NCBI RefSeq assembly: GCF_030825785.1
Contig: NZ_JAPJPG010000011.1
Span: 1 to 46,452, forward strand
Source: Anaerococcus sp.
GTDB lineage: Bacteria > Bacillota > Clostridia > Tissierellales > Peptoniphilaceae
Direction of reading: 5' to 3'
Length of the DNA stretch: 46,452 nucleotides
The position numbers and the translations under genes were made by a program. Each line of letters starts with the position of its first letter. Positions within the stretch are counted from its first letter, which is position 1. A model generated the notes under the pieces. That model was not told the origin of the DNA, did no database searches, and saw only the letters and a program-made list of their open reading frames with translations. Below are positions 17,998 through 25,187 of this stretch, piece after piece.

Positions 17998-18231
17998 GTA
18001 GTATATAAGACCTTGATAAGAAAAGTACATATAAGTGAATTTTTTACAGAGAAAACCAGTAGCTGAGAAGGTTTGAAATTTTTATATGGAAGTGCATCTT
18101 TGAGTCTTGTGGCTGAATTTTTAGGCCATAACAGTGCGAGTGTTATATCGCAAATGAGATTTCTATTTTTATAGAAGTGAATTTAGGTGGAATCACGGCT
18201 AAGCTCGTCCTTTTTGAGGGACGGGCTTTTT
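17998..18231 (+). promoter_or_regulatory. T-box riboswitch, specifier UGC (cysteine)
   Basis: The leader shows the T-box landmarks in order. AGTA (18024-18027) is the 5' half of the S-turn, AGAGA (18048-18052) the AG bulge, and GCTG (18062-18065) the distal loop. GAA-G-TGC-A (18089-18096) is followed by TCTTTGAG. The T-box proper is AGGTGGAATCACGG (18185-18198), and a terminator follows. Aligned with the glycine glyQS leader (GAA-A-GGC-A then TTCTTGAG, from memory), the specifier is TGC at 18093-18095, a cysteine codon. The UGGA at 18188-18191 would pair with a UCCA tRNA end; tRNA-Cys has U73, whereas most tRNAs have A73. Uncharged tRNA-Cys should therefore switch the downstream genes on. T-box identity is strong; the specificity is my reading. 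Confidence 0.88.
18203..18231 (+). terminator. Regulated terminator of the T-box leader
   Basis: GCTCGTCC (18203-18210) pairs with GGACGGGC (18219-18226), with one G-U pair and an 8-base loop, followed by TTTTT. In T-box RNAs this hairpin competes with the antiterminator formed by the T-box sequence just upstream. Confidence 0.85.
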
Positions 18232-18276
18232 ATATGCTATAAATATATAGAAAATGAATATAGATAGAAGGAGAAT

Positions 18277-18492
18277 ATGAATTTATCTAAGAAAATCATC
18301 CTAGCTTCTTCACTAGTTTTACTTACTGCCTGTTCTACTTCAAGGGCAGAAGTAGAGAGAGATAAAAATTTAGTGAAAGAAGAGATCACAGATCAAAAGA
18401 CAGAAGAAAATTTCCAAGAAGAAGAGATCATCGACTTTAATGATCCCAACTTTGATATAAAAAATGTAGATTATGATTCATGTTGTAAATAA
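18277..18492 (+). CDS. Small lipoprotein with a near-terminal Cys-Cys
   Basis: The 71-aa protein has a lipoprotein signal (MNLSKKIILASSLVLLTAC, lipid Cys 19), then a highly charged Glu/Asp/Lys-rich stretch ending DYDSCCK. AGAAGGAG lies 4 bases before the ATG. It is the first gene after the cysteine T-box and 11 bases upstream of the binding-protein gene, so it is probably made with the transporter. The stop is TAA and there is no in-frame TGA, so no selenocysteine. I do not recognise a family. The vicinal cysteines beside the C-terminus could bind metal or form mixed disulfides; that is inference. Confidence 0.75.
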   Translation: MNLSKKIILASSLVLLTACSTSRAEVERDKNLVKEEITDQKTEENFQEEEIIDFNDPNFDIKNVDYDSCCK

Positions 18493-18503
18493 AAGGAGAT
18501 ATT

Positions 18504-19577
18504 ATGAAAAATAAGAAATTATTGGCTGCTTTACTTTTAGCTTCAATAAGCTTAACAGCTTGTGTGAAAAATGGGGAAGACGAAAAAAAAGAAACCAAGA
18601 CCGAAACCAGCCAACAGGCAAATCAAGGAGAAAGTCTTGTAGACAAAGAACACAGTATAAAAGATGAGCCAAGGTATGGAAGTAAAATTAGAATTGGCTT
18701 TGACGGTGATCTTTGTATAGCAGGCCAAAATATAGCAGAAATTGAAGGCTACTACAAGGAAAAAGGACTTGATGTAGAATTCGTAAATACAAAACAAGGT
18801 AAAGATGCTCTAGGAACAGGCCAAATTGATGCAATGACAGGGGAGTTTGGGGGACTATTAGTTCCAGCAACCAAGGGACTTAACTATGTCTTCTCAACAT
18901 CCAACCACTCAGGTTGTAAGTCACTTTATGTTCTAGATGAAAGTTCATATAAAGAAACTAAAGACTTGGAAAATGAAGCTGTTGCTGTAACAAATGGTAT
19001 AGGTAACAGTGGACATAACACTCTTTTAAGATTCCTATCCCACGATGGAATAGATTCAGACAAGATTAGCGTTAAACCTGTAGATCCTTCTGCAGTAATC
19101 CAAGCTTTGGAAAGTGGGGAGATAAAAGGAGCAGTACTTGATGACCAATTCGCTCAAGAATTCTTACAAGCAGGAAAAATTAGACCTATAAGATCTCTTA
19201 CAACAAATGATGATTTTAAGGAAGAAGTATGCTGTGTAACAGCCTTTAACAGAGATTTCGTTGAGCAAAACCCAATGATTGCTGAGCTTGTAGCAGAGCA
19301 AATCGTAAGGGGAAGCCACTACGTAGCTGATAATCCAGAAGATGCTTTAAAGAAACTTCAAGATAATAACCTAGCAGCAGGAGATCCTAAAGTTGCTACT
19401 GACCTATTAAAAACCTATGATTACAGCCTAGATAACGAAGATGGACTTGAAACAATTAGGGCTTACTTTGATGATTATAAGAAATTAGGTTTAATTGATG
19501 ATAGCAAATCTACAGATGACTATATCAAAGAATACTGGATACCACTAGGAAATGGAGAAGTCGAAGTAGTTGAATAA
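18504..19577 (+). CDS. Cysteine-rich ABC substrate-binding lipoprotein (NMT1/SsuA-like)
   Basis: The 357-aa lipoprotein has lipobox LTAC (Cys 20), a charged linker to about residue 58, then a periplasmic-binding fold of the nitrate/sulfonate/taurine (NMT1/THI5-like) type. Typical segments are IRIGFDGDLCIAGQNIAEIEG, GKDALGTGQIDAMTGEFGG and SGEIKGAVLDDQFAQEFL. Four mature cysteines, 71 (GDLCIAG), 138 (NHSGCKS) and 243-244 (EEVCCVTAF), lie in loops that line the ligand cleft in relatives, which is unusual. With the T-box context this suggests a cysteine-related or thiol-bound ligand. From memory, the SaoB (seleno)protein family is a comparable cysteine-rich binding protein. Strong AAAAGGAG site. 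Confidence 0.85.
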   Translation: MKNKKLLAALLLASISLTACVKNGEDEKKETKTETSQQANQGESLVDKEHSIKDEPRYGSKIRIGFDGDLCIAGQNIAEIEGYYKEKGLDVEFVNTKQGKDALGTGQIDAMTGEFGGLLVPATKGLNYVFSTSNHSGCKSLYVLDESSYKETKDLENEAVAVTNGIGNSGHNTLLRFLSHDGIDSDKISVKPVDPSAVIQALESGEIKGAVLDDQFAQEFLQAGKIRPIRSLTTNDDFKEEVCCVTAFNRDFVEQNPMIAELVAEQIVRGSHYVADNPEDALKKLQDNNLAAGDPKVATDLLKTYDYSLDNEDGLETIRAYFDDYKKLGLIDDSKSTDDYIKEYWIPLGNGEVEVVE

Positions 19578-19589
19578 TAAGGAGATTTT

Positions 19590-20618
19590 ATGCAAGATAG
19601 CAAATTTCTTAATGAAAATTTAAAAGAAAAGCTAACTGCAAAAGATTTAGAAAAACTTGAAAGTGGTGATGAAAAGCCTTCTATTATTGGGCTTTTCATT
19701 CCTCTAGTCTTTGCAGTCTTAGCTATTCTAGAATTTATATATGTTAAAAATTATGATCCAAATATAGAAATTACAAGGTTATATCCAACTTTTCTAATGA
19801 TTCTAGGAGGAATTTACCTAATTTCCCTTCTAATATCATTAAAGTTTGAAAGGGTTAGGGACACTTTAAACCATTACTGGCCTTTATATACAGCGATTTT
19901 TGTAATATTTATTGTATTTGACTTGTTGACATTGAAATTTAATATATTACAATTGCCATATTTCCCATGGTTAGATAAGGTATTTAATTCAATGGCAGCT
20001 GATAAATCTTACTTATTAGAATCAGTAATATCATCGCTCAAACTCTTATTTACTGGTTATATTATAGGAGGACTCTTGGGAATAATTACAGGAATTCTTG
20101 CTGGTTACTTCGAGAAGGTTAACTATTGGATCGACCCAATCCTAAAACTACTTGGACCAATTCCTACAACAACTTGGCTTCCACTAGTTATGGTTCTTGC
20201 TATTAATTTATTCCAAGGAGCTGTATTTATCATAGCCTTGGGAGTTTGGTTTCAAGTAAGTCTTGCGACTATTACAGGAATTAGAAATGTAGATCCTTCA
20301 TTTTATGAAGCAGCAAGGACTTTAGGAGCGACTAACAAGGACATGGTAAGAAGAATAGCAATACCATCTGCGATGCCAAATATCTTCCAAGGTCTAGTAT
20401 CTGCGATGAGTGCAGCTTGTAACGCCCTAATCGTTGCTGAGATGATGGGAGTTGAGTCAGGTCTTGGCTGGTATATAACATGGAAGAGCTCTTGGGCAGA
20501 TTACACTGCTATGTATGGAGCTATAATCCTACTAGCTGTAACCTTCGTTATAGTTAATATCCTAATCAAAAAGCTAAGCGATAGGGTACTAGTTTGGAAG
20601 AATGAGGGGGGAATATAA
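19590..20618 (+). CDS. ABC transporter permease with an extra N-terminal membrane domain
   Basis: The 342-aa BPD-type inner-membrane permease has a C-terminal part (about residues 141-335) that is a normal SsuC/TauC-like permease with the ATPase-coupling loop EAARTLGATNKDMVRR (240-255). Upstream are a charged segment (1-30) and three additional hydrophobic spans (about 31-51, 64-84 and 99-116). Ordinary SsuC proteins are about 250-270 residues, so roughly 80 residues of membrane domain are extra. AAGGAG precedes the ATG, 12 bases after the binding-protein stop. It shares one base with the ATPase gene. Substrate is unproven. Confidence 0.88.
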   Translation: MQDSKFLNENLKEKLTAKDLEKLESGDEKPSIIGLFIPLVFAVLAILEFIYVKNYDPNIEITRLYPTFLMILGGIYLISLLISLKFERVRDTLNHYWPLYTAIFVIFIVFDLLTLKFNILQLPYFPWLDKVFNSMAADKSYLLESVISSLKLLFTGYIIGGLLGIITGILAGYFEKVNYWIDPILKLLGPIPTTTWLPLVMVLAINLFQGAVFIIALGVWFQVSLATITGIRNVDPSFYEAARTLGATNKDMVRRIAIPSAMPNIFQGLVSAMSAACNALIVAEMMGVESGLGWYITWKSSWADYTAMYGAIILLAVTFVIVNILIKKLSDRVLVWKNEGGI

Positions 20619-21361
20619 TGACAGAATTAGTATTTGATAATGTAGGCAAATTATTTACAAGAGCTGACAAAAATGGCTTAACTCATGCCATATCAGATGT
20701 TAGCTTTAAAGCTAAGGAGAAAGAATTCGTATCCATAGTTGGTCCATCAGGTTGTGGTAAAAGTACAATGCTAAGACTTATAGCAGGTCTTATTGGACCA
20801 AGCTTTGGCGAAATCACCCTAGATGGAGAAAAAATCACAGAGCCAAGAAGCAACAGGGGCATGGTTTTTCAAAAACCAACCCTATTTCCTTGGCTAACCG
20901 TTAAGGAAAATGTGGCCTTTTCGGGAGATTTAGCCAAGAAAACTGATGATAAGATGGTAGAGAAATTAATAAATAAGGTAGGTCTTGAAGAGTTTAAGGA
21001 GGTCTACCCATCAGCTCTTTCAGGAGGAATGGCCCAAAGAGTATCCCTAATAAGAACTTTAATCAACAAGCCAGAAGTAATGCTTCTAGATGAGCCACTG
21101 GGAGCCCTTGATGCCTTTACTAGAATGAATATGCAAGATTTAATCCTTGACTTATGGAAAGAGGAAGAAAATCTAAACATAATGGTAACCCACGATGTTG
21201 ACGAAGCTATATATATGTCAACTAAGGTCATAGTTATGCAGGCAAATCCAGGAAGGATTAAGAAAATAGTAGACATTGACCTCCCTTACCCAAGATCAAG
21301 GACAAGCAAGGAATTTACCGCTTATAGAAATGAAATAATGGAAGAATTAAATATTGATTAA
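20618..21361 (+). CDS. ABC transporter ATP-binding protein (SsuB/TauB-like)
   Basis: The 247-aa importer ATPase has Walker A GPSGCGKST (about residues 42-50), the Q-loop GMVFQKPTLFPW, the signature SGGMAQRVSL, Walker B VMLLDEPLGALD and the H-loop TH. Length and motifs are those of the nitrate/sulfonate/taurine ATPase family. A GAGGGGGG site lies before the ATG, which overlaps the permease stop (TAATG). It closes the T-box-controlled operon; a terminator follows within 6 bases. Confidence 0.92.
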   Translation: MTELVFDNVGKLFTRADKNGLTHAISDVSFKAKEKEFVSIVGPSGCGKSTMLRLIAGLIGPSFGEITLDGEKITEPRSNRGMVFQKPTLFPWLTVKENVAFSGDLAKKTDDKMVEKLINKVGLEEFKEVYPSALSGGMAQRVSLIRTLINKPEVMLLDEPLGALDAFTRMNMQDLILDLWKEEENLNIMVTHDVDEAIYMSTKVIVMQANPGRIKKIVDIDLPYPRSRTSKEFTAYRNEIMEELNID

Positions 21362-21365
21362 AATC

Positions 21366-21397
21366 AACTCTCAGAGTATTTTCTGGGAGTTTTCTTA
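21366..21397 (+). terminator. Terminator of the T-box-controlled ABC operon
   Basis: AACTCTCAGA (21366-21375) pairs with TCTGGGAGTT (21382-21391), with one G-U pair, followed by TTCTTA. The stem is good and the tail moderate. Confidence 0.75.
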
Positions 21398-21479
21398 TGC
21401 ATAAAATAATTTGATAAATTGGTTACAATTAATTATATATATTATCTAATGCTAGTAGAAAAAATAAAAAGGTATTATT

Positions 21480-21748
21480 TAGAGAAGATTTTGTCAGTGG
21501 TGTAATCCTTCTTGTCGGCTTTTTCTTAGCCTTTTAATGAATCCTCAAGAGATGATTGATTTATTGAGATTAGAAAATATCTTATTTTGCAAAGGAATAT
21601 TTGGATTTCTGGTATCTATGGTTTTGTTTATACTTTAGCTTGGAGTGGGAAAAGAGCGGCTATATTTTCGATTGTAGGATTTATATCAGTAATATTTACC
21701 TACATCGGAGTAAATACTCTCCTACCATCACTACATTCTTATGCATAA
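21480..21748 (+). pseudogene. Decayed remnant of a CcsA/ResC-type cytochrome c assembly gene
   Basis: The frame from 21560 to the TAA at 21746-21748 ends with segments GKRAAIFSIVGFISVIFTYI and GVNTLLPSLHSYA. This resembles the C-terminus of CcsA/CcmF-type proteins, where a W..GRRAA motif is followed by a last membrane span and a GVN..LSGLHSY ending. The frame is closed upstream by TGA at 21557-21559. Further upstream a different frame reads DFVSGVILLVGFFLAF before a stop, so the body of the gene is missing or broken. There is no ribosome site or plausible start. I read it as an inactivated gene whose terminator (21751-21771) survives. Family assignment rests on about 45 residues. Confidence 0.5.
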
Positions 21749-21750
21749 TT

Positions 21751-21771
21751 AGAGCCTTTGAGGCTCTTTTT
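21751..21771 (+). terminator. Intrinsic terminator after the ccsA-like remnant
   Basis: AGAGCC (21751-21756) pairs with GGCTCT (21762-21767) around TTTGA and is followed by TTTT. It is intact although the gene before it is not. Confidence 0.85.
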
Positions 21772-21795
21772 ATTTATCAATCAAAACTAGTGTGA

Positions 21796-21823
21796 TTGAG
21801 TAAAAAGAAAGATGGAGTAAAAT
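21796..21823 (+). promoter_or_regulatory. Probable promoter of the yybS-gdpP-rplI-dnaB operon
   Basis: TTGAGT (21796-21801) and TAAAAT (21818-21823) have a 16-base spacer and stand between the preceding terminator and yybS. Confidence 0.5.
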
Positions 21824-21858
21824 ACTTATAGCTTAATTTATTAAGTGAAAGGAAATTT

Positions 21859-22758
21859 ATGGATATTAATGAAAATTATAAGAAAGTAATTGAGCCTATT
21901 TTTATGGTGGCTTTGATAAGCATACTGATATTTTTATCGAATGTATCATTATTAATTCTTGCCACAGGTCCAATTCTTTTGAGTATTTATATTTTTAAAT
22001 ACGGATACAAGGGATTTTTAACTACTCTTCTTGGGACTTTTATCCTAGGACTCTTGTATATGGATATAAAAGATTTGATAGTACTAGTAGGCTTGATTTT
22101 TCTAATAAGTTTATGCTTTTATCTACCGATTAGATATCAAAAAAACGACAAGGATGAGATTCTAACGGTATTTATTCTCCTGACTTTTATCCTAACAGGA
22201 TCCTTTAGCTATTCTTTAGTTAAAGAAGGATTAAGTCTTGATTATCTTGCAAATGAAATGAAGGGGATAATCGAAGGAAGCCTAGAATACAAGTTACCAA
22301 TAGAATATATTAAGCTAAGTATAGGGCTTTACCCAAGCTTCTTTGCTTTTTTTTCTTTTATCTACTCTTTAGCTGGCATCAAACTTATTAGAAATTATGT
22401 AAGTATAAAGCTATCTTTAGTGGATGACCTTAAGAAAGCTAACGAGCTTAGGTTGGAGTGTAAGGATGTGTTAGCCCTTGTGGCCTTTGCAGGTCTTTCC
22501 TATCTATTAGCCTTTTTATTTAAACTTGATATGAACTATGTTAAACTTAATATTATAGGAATTATCCTAGTTATTATAGCCTTTAATGGCTTATCGGCCT
22601 ACGATTATATGATATCAAAATCATCAATTCCCGTATCTAGAGGATTTCAGTGGTTTTTCATTATTATTTTATTAGAATTTTTGCTGATTTTTTTCGTGAT
22701 TTTAGGATTTATTGATATAATACTAGATATAAGAAAGAAAAGGAGCTTAAATGAATAA
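21859..22758 (+). CDS. yybS: DUF2232 membrane protein (YybS-like)
   Basis: The 299-aa protein is very hydrophobic with about eight membrane spans and short charged loops. Position immediately before gdpP-rplI-dnaB is the conserved location of YybS in Firmicutes, and the late segment RGFQWFFIIILLEFLLIFFV is typical of DUF2232 proteins. The function of the family is not established. AAAGGAAA precedes the ATG. The gene overlaps gdpP by 8 bases. The assignment rests on context and topology more than on a sharp motif. Confidence 0.75.
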   Translation: MDINENYKKVIEPIFMVALISILIFLSNVSLLILATGPILLSIYIFKYGYKGFLTTLLGTFILGLLYMDIKDLIVLVGLIFLISLCFYLPIRYQKNDKDEILTVFILLTFILTGSFSYSLVKEGLSLDYLANEMKGIIEGSLEYKLPIEYIKLSIGLYPSFFAFFSFIYSLAGIKLIRNYVSIKLSLVDDLKKANELRLECKDVLALVAFAGLSYLLAFLFKLDMNYVKLNIIGIILVIIAFNGLSAYDYMISKSSIPVSRGFQWFFIIILLEFLLIFFVILGFIDIILDIRKKRSLNE

Positions 22759-24760
22759 AGAAGATGTATATGTGGGAATGGAAAATATTATTGCAATAAT
22801 GGCTCTACCAGTCACAGCTTCCCTTGTCATATTCTATTATAATCAGATACTTGGATCGATTGCGATTATCCTAACTATTGTCCTCTTTTTCTTTTTAAGA
22901 AAGATAAATATGAAGAAGAAGGACGACTTACAGGCCTATGTTGATGATATGAATGTATCCTTTGATATAATCACTAAAAACGTAGTTTTTGAGATGCCCT
23001 TTCCGATTGCTATAGTAGAAGACGATAGGACAATTAAGTGGCACAATACTTATTTTAGAGATTTGTTTGACAAAAAATCCATCGTAGGCAGTGAGATAGA
23101 TAAGTTTCTACCAGATTTTTCTGATGTAGACTTTAAACAAGACGGCATGAGTCTTCCGAAAAATATTAGTATAGATGGAAAGATATTGCAATTTTATTAT
23201 CAAACTATAACTAACGAAGATAATGGCAAGACTCAGACCTTCCTTTATGGAATCGACAACACATACGACGAGTCTATCAAGCAGCTTTTTAAGGATAAGA
23301 GACTTGTATTTTATTCTGTAATCATCGATAACTACGAAGATATCAGAAATTCTACAGAATCTGTCGACAGACCCCAGGTTATTGGAGAAATTGATAGAGT
23401 TATCAATGAGTATTTCAAAAAGTACAATGGTTTGATCCGTAAATATGAAAATGATAGATACATGGTAATAAGTGAGTATCAAGATTATAGGGATATTTAC
23501 GAAACTAAGTTTTCAATTCTTGACGGGGTAAGAAATATTGAAAAGGGAAATACTCTTCCACCAACTCTATCAATTGGGGTAGGAATTGCAGGGAAAAACC
23601 CAACAGACATATACTCTGATTCTAGAGAGGCTGTTGACATTGCCCTATCTCGTGGAGGAGACCAGGCTGTTGTCAAGCTTGAGGATAATTACGAATATTT
23701 TGGTGGAAAGACTAGAGCGATAGAGAAAACTAGCAAGGTTAGATCTAGGGTAATATCCCAAGCTCTGAGGAGAATGATTCAATCGTCACCTGATATTTAT
23801 ATTATGGGACATAACAATCCCGATATGGATTCTTTCGGCTCATCCCTTGGAGTTTATGAAGGGACTTATGATATGGGAAAAGAAGTCTATATCGTATTAA
23901 ATGAGGTAACAAGGCCAATTGAAAATATGTACGACAGGGTAACGACAGAGTTAAGTGAACTTAAGGGAAATATCCTAACAGAAAGTGAAGCCTTAAGTAA
24001 AATCAGTCCACAATCTTTGATAATTGTAACAGATAATCACAGGAAGAACTCAACCGAAGCACCAGCCCTTCTGGATAAAAGCGATAATATTTTTATTATC
24101 GACCATCACAGAAGAGGCAAGGACTATATAGAAAATGCTACTATTTCTTATATAGAGCCTTATGCTTCAAGTGCATCTGAGCTTGTAACAGAAATCCTAT
24201 CTTATCTAGACGAAGACTTTAAGGCAAGAACTCCTATAGCGGAAAGTCTCCTTGCAGGTATAACAGTAGATACCAAAAACTTCGTCTACCAGACTGGTGT
24301 TAGGACCTTTGAGGCAGCCTCAATTCTTAAAAGATGGGGAGCTGATTCTGTTTATATCAAAAGAATGTTTAAAGATGATTTTGAAATAGTAAAGTATAAG
24401 TCAGAAGTTATAGCAGATTCATTTATAGTTAATGATTTCATAGCCATAGCCCACTTCAAAAGAGATATCGATGGATCAACATTAATAGCTTCTCAAGCGG
24501 CTGATGATCTGTTAAATATAAAGGGAGTTAAGGCAAGCTTTGTCCTTACTATATCCAATAATAAAATTCACATTTCAGGTAGAAGCTTAGGAGATATATC
24601 GGTACAATTAATACTAGAGCGTATCGGAGGCGGTGGTCACTTAACAGCTGCTGCTACCCAACTAGATATGACTATGGAAAATGCTGAAGACATGTTAAGA
24701 AAAGCAATTAAAGAATATTTAAGAGAGGAAGAAGAAAATGAAAGTAATACTAACAGATAA
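22751..24760 (+). CDS. gdpP: Cyclic-di-AMP phosphodiesterase GdpP
   Basis: The 669-aa membrane enzyme hydrolyses c-di-AMP, the second messenger for potassium, turgor and wall control. Two N-terminal membrane spans (about 12-50) precede a PAS-like domain and a degenerate GGDEF domain (about 180-300). A DHH-DHHA1 catalytic module follows, with MGHNNPDMDSFGSS (about 350-363), VTDNHRKN (about 425), IIDHHRRG (about 449) and the nucleotide motif GGGGHLTAAA (about 626). All metal-ligand motifs are intact, so it should be active. AGAAAGGAG lies before the ATG. The gene overlaps rplI by 23 bases. Confidence 0.94.
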   Translation: MNKEDVYVGMENIIAIMALPVTASLVIFYYNQILGSIAIILTIVLFFFLRKINMKKKDDLQAYVDDMNVSFDIITKNVVFEMPFPIAIVEDDRTIKWHNTYFRDLFDKKSIVGSEIDKFLPDFSDVDFKQDGMSLPKNISIDGKILQFYYQTITNEDNGKTQTFLYGIDNTYDESIKQLFKDKRLVFYSVIIDNYEDIRNSTESVDRPQVIGEIDRVINEYFKKYNGLIRKYENDRYMVISEYQDYRDIYETKFSILDGVRNIEKGNTLPPTLSIGVGIAGKNPTDIYSDSREAVDIALSRGGDQAVVKLEDNYEYFGGKTRAIEKTSKVRSRVISQALRRMIQSSPDIYIMGHNNPDMDSFGSSLGVYEGTYDMGKEVYIVLNEVTRPIENMYDRVTTELSELKGNILTESEALSKISPQSLIIVTDNHRKNSTEAPALLDKSDNIFIIDHHRRGKDYIENATISYIEPYASSASELVTEILSYLDEDFKARTPIAESLLAGITVDTKNFVYQTGVRTFEAASILKRWGADSVYIKRMFKDDFEIVKYKSEVIADSFIVNDFIAIAHFKRDIDGSTLIASQAADDLLNIKGVKASFVLTISNNKIHISGRSLGDISVQLILERIGGGGHLTAAATQLDMTMENAEDMLRKAIKEYLREEEENESNTNR

Positions 24761-25187
24761 TATTGTAAGAGTTGGAGTTAAGGGAGACCTTGTAGATGTA
24801 AAGCCAGGATATTTTAGAAATTACCTTGATCCTCAAGGAAAAGCTGTAAAGGCTACAAAAGAAAATATGGCAGAACTTGAAAAAATGAGAGAAGAGCTTA
24901 AGGCTGAAGAAGCAGAAAACAGAAAAGAAGCTGAAGCTCTTAAGGATAAAATCGAAGCTTTAACAATCACAAAACAAGTTAGAGTTGGAGAAGACGACAA
25001 ACTATTCGGTTCAGTTACAAACAAAGACATTGCTGAAAGCCTAGCTGAAGAAGGTATTGAAATCGATAGAAAGAGAATCGAAGGTGTTGAAAAGATCGAA
25101 GGCCTTGGAGAATTTTCTCTTAATGCAAGACTTTATGAAGGAGTAAATGCTGATCTTAAAGTTAATGTAGTAGCTGAGGAAGCCTAA
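24738..25187 (+). CDS. rplI: Large-subunit ribosomal protein bL9
   Basis: The 149-aa protein begins MKVILTDNIVRVGVKGDLVD, the bL9 signature. A charged connecting helix (about residues 42-78) and the C-terminal RNA-binding domain follow. The length is standard. Its start lies within the end of gdpP behind AGAGGAAGAAG, so translation is probably coupled. It shares one base with dnaB (TAATG). Confidence 0.96.
   Translation: MKVILTDNIVRVGVKGDLVDVKPGYFRNYLDPQGKAVKATKENMAELEKMREELKAEEAENRKEAEALKDKIEALTITKQVRVGEDDKLFGSVTNKDIAESLAEEGIEIDRKRIEGVEKIEGLGEFSLNARLYEGVNADLKVNVVAEEA

Noticed and set aside
18277..18492. Selenocysteine in the small Cys-Cys lipoprotein
   Set aside because: Both codons are TGT and the stop is TAA. 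There is no in-frame TGA and I see no SECIS-like need.
21601..21795. A 64-codon plus-strand frame beginning MDFWYLWF
   Set aside because: It is out of frame with the CcsA-like remnant, runs through the terminator at 21751-21771, and has no ribosome site.
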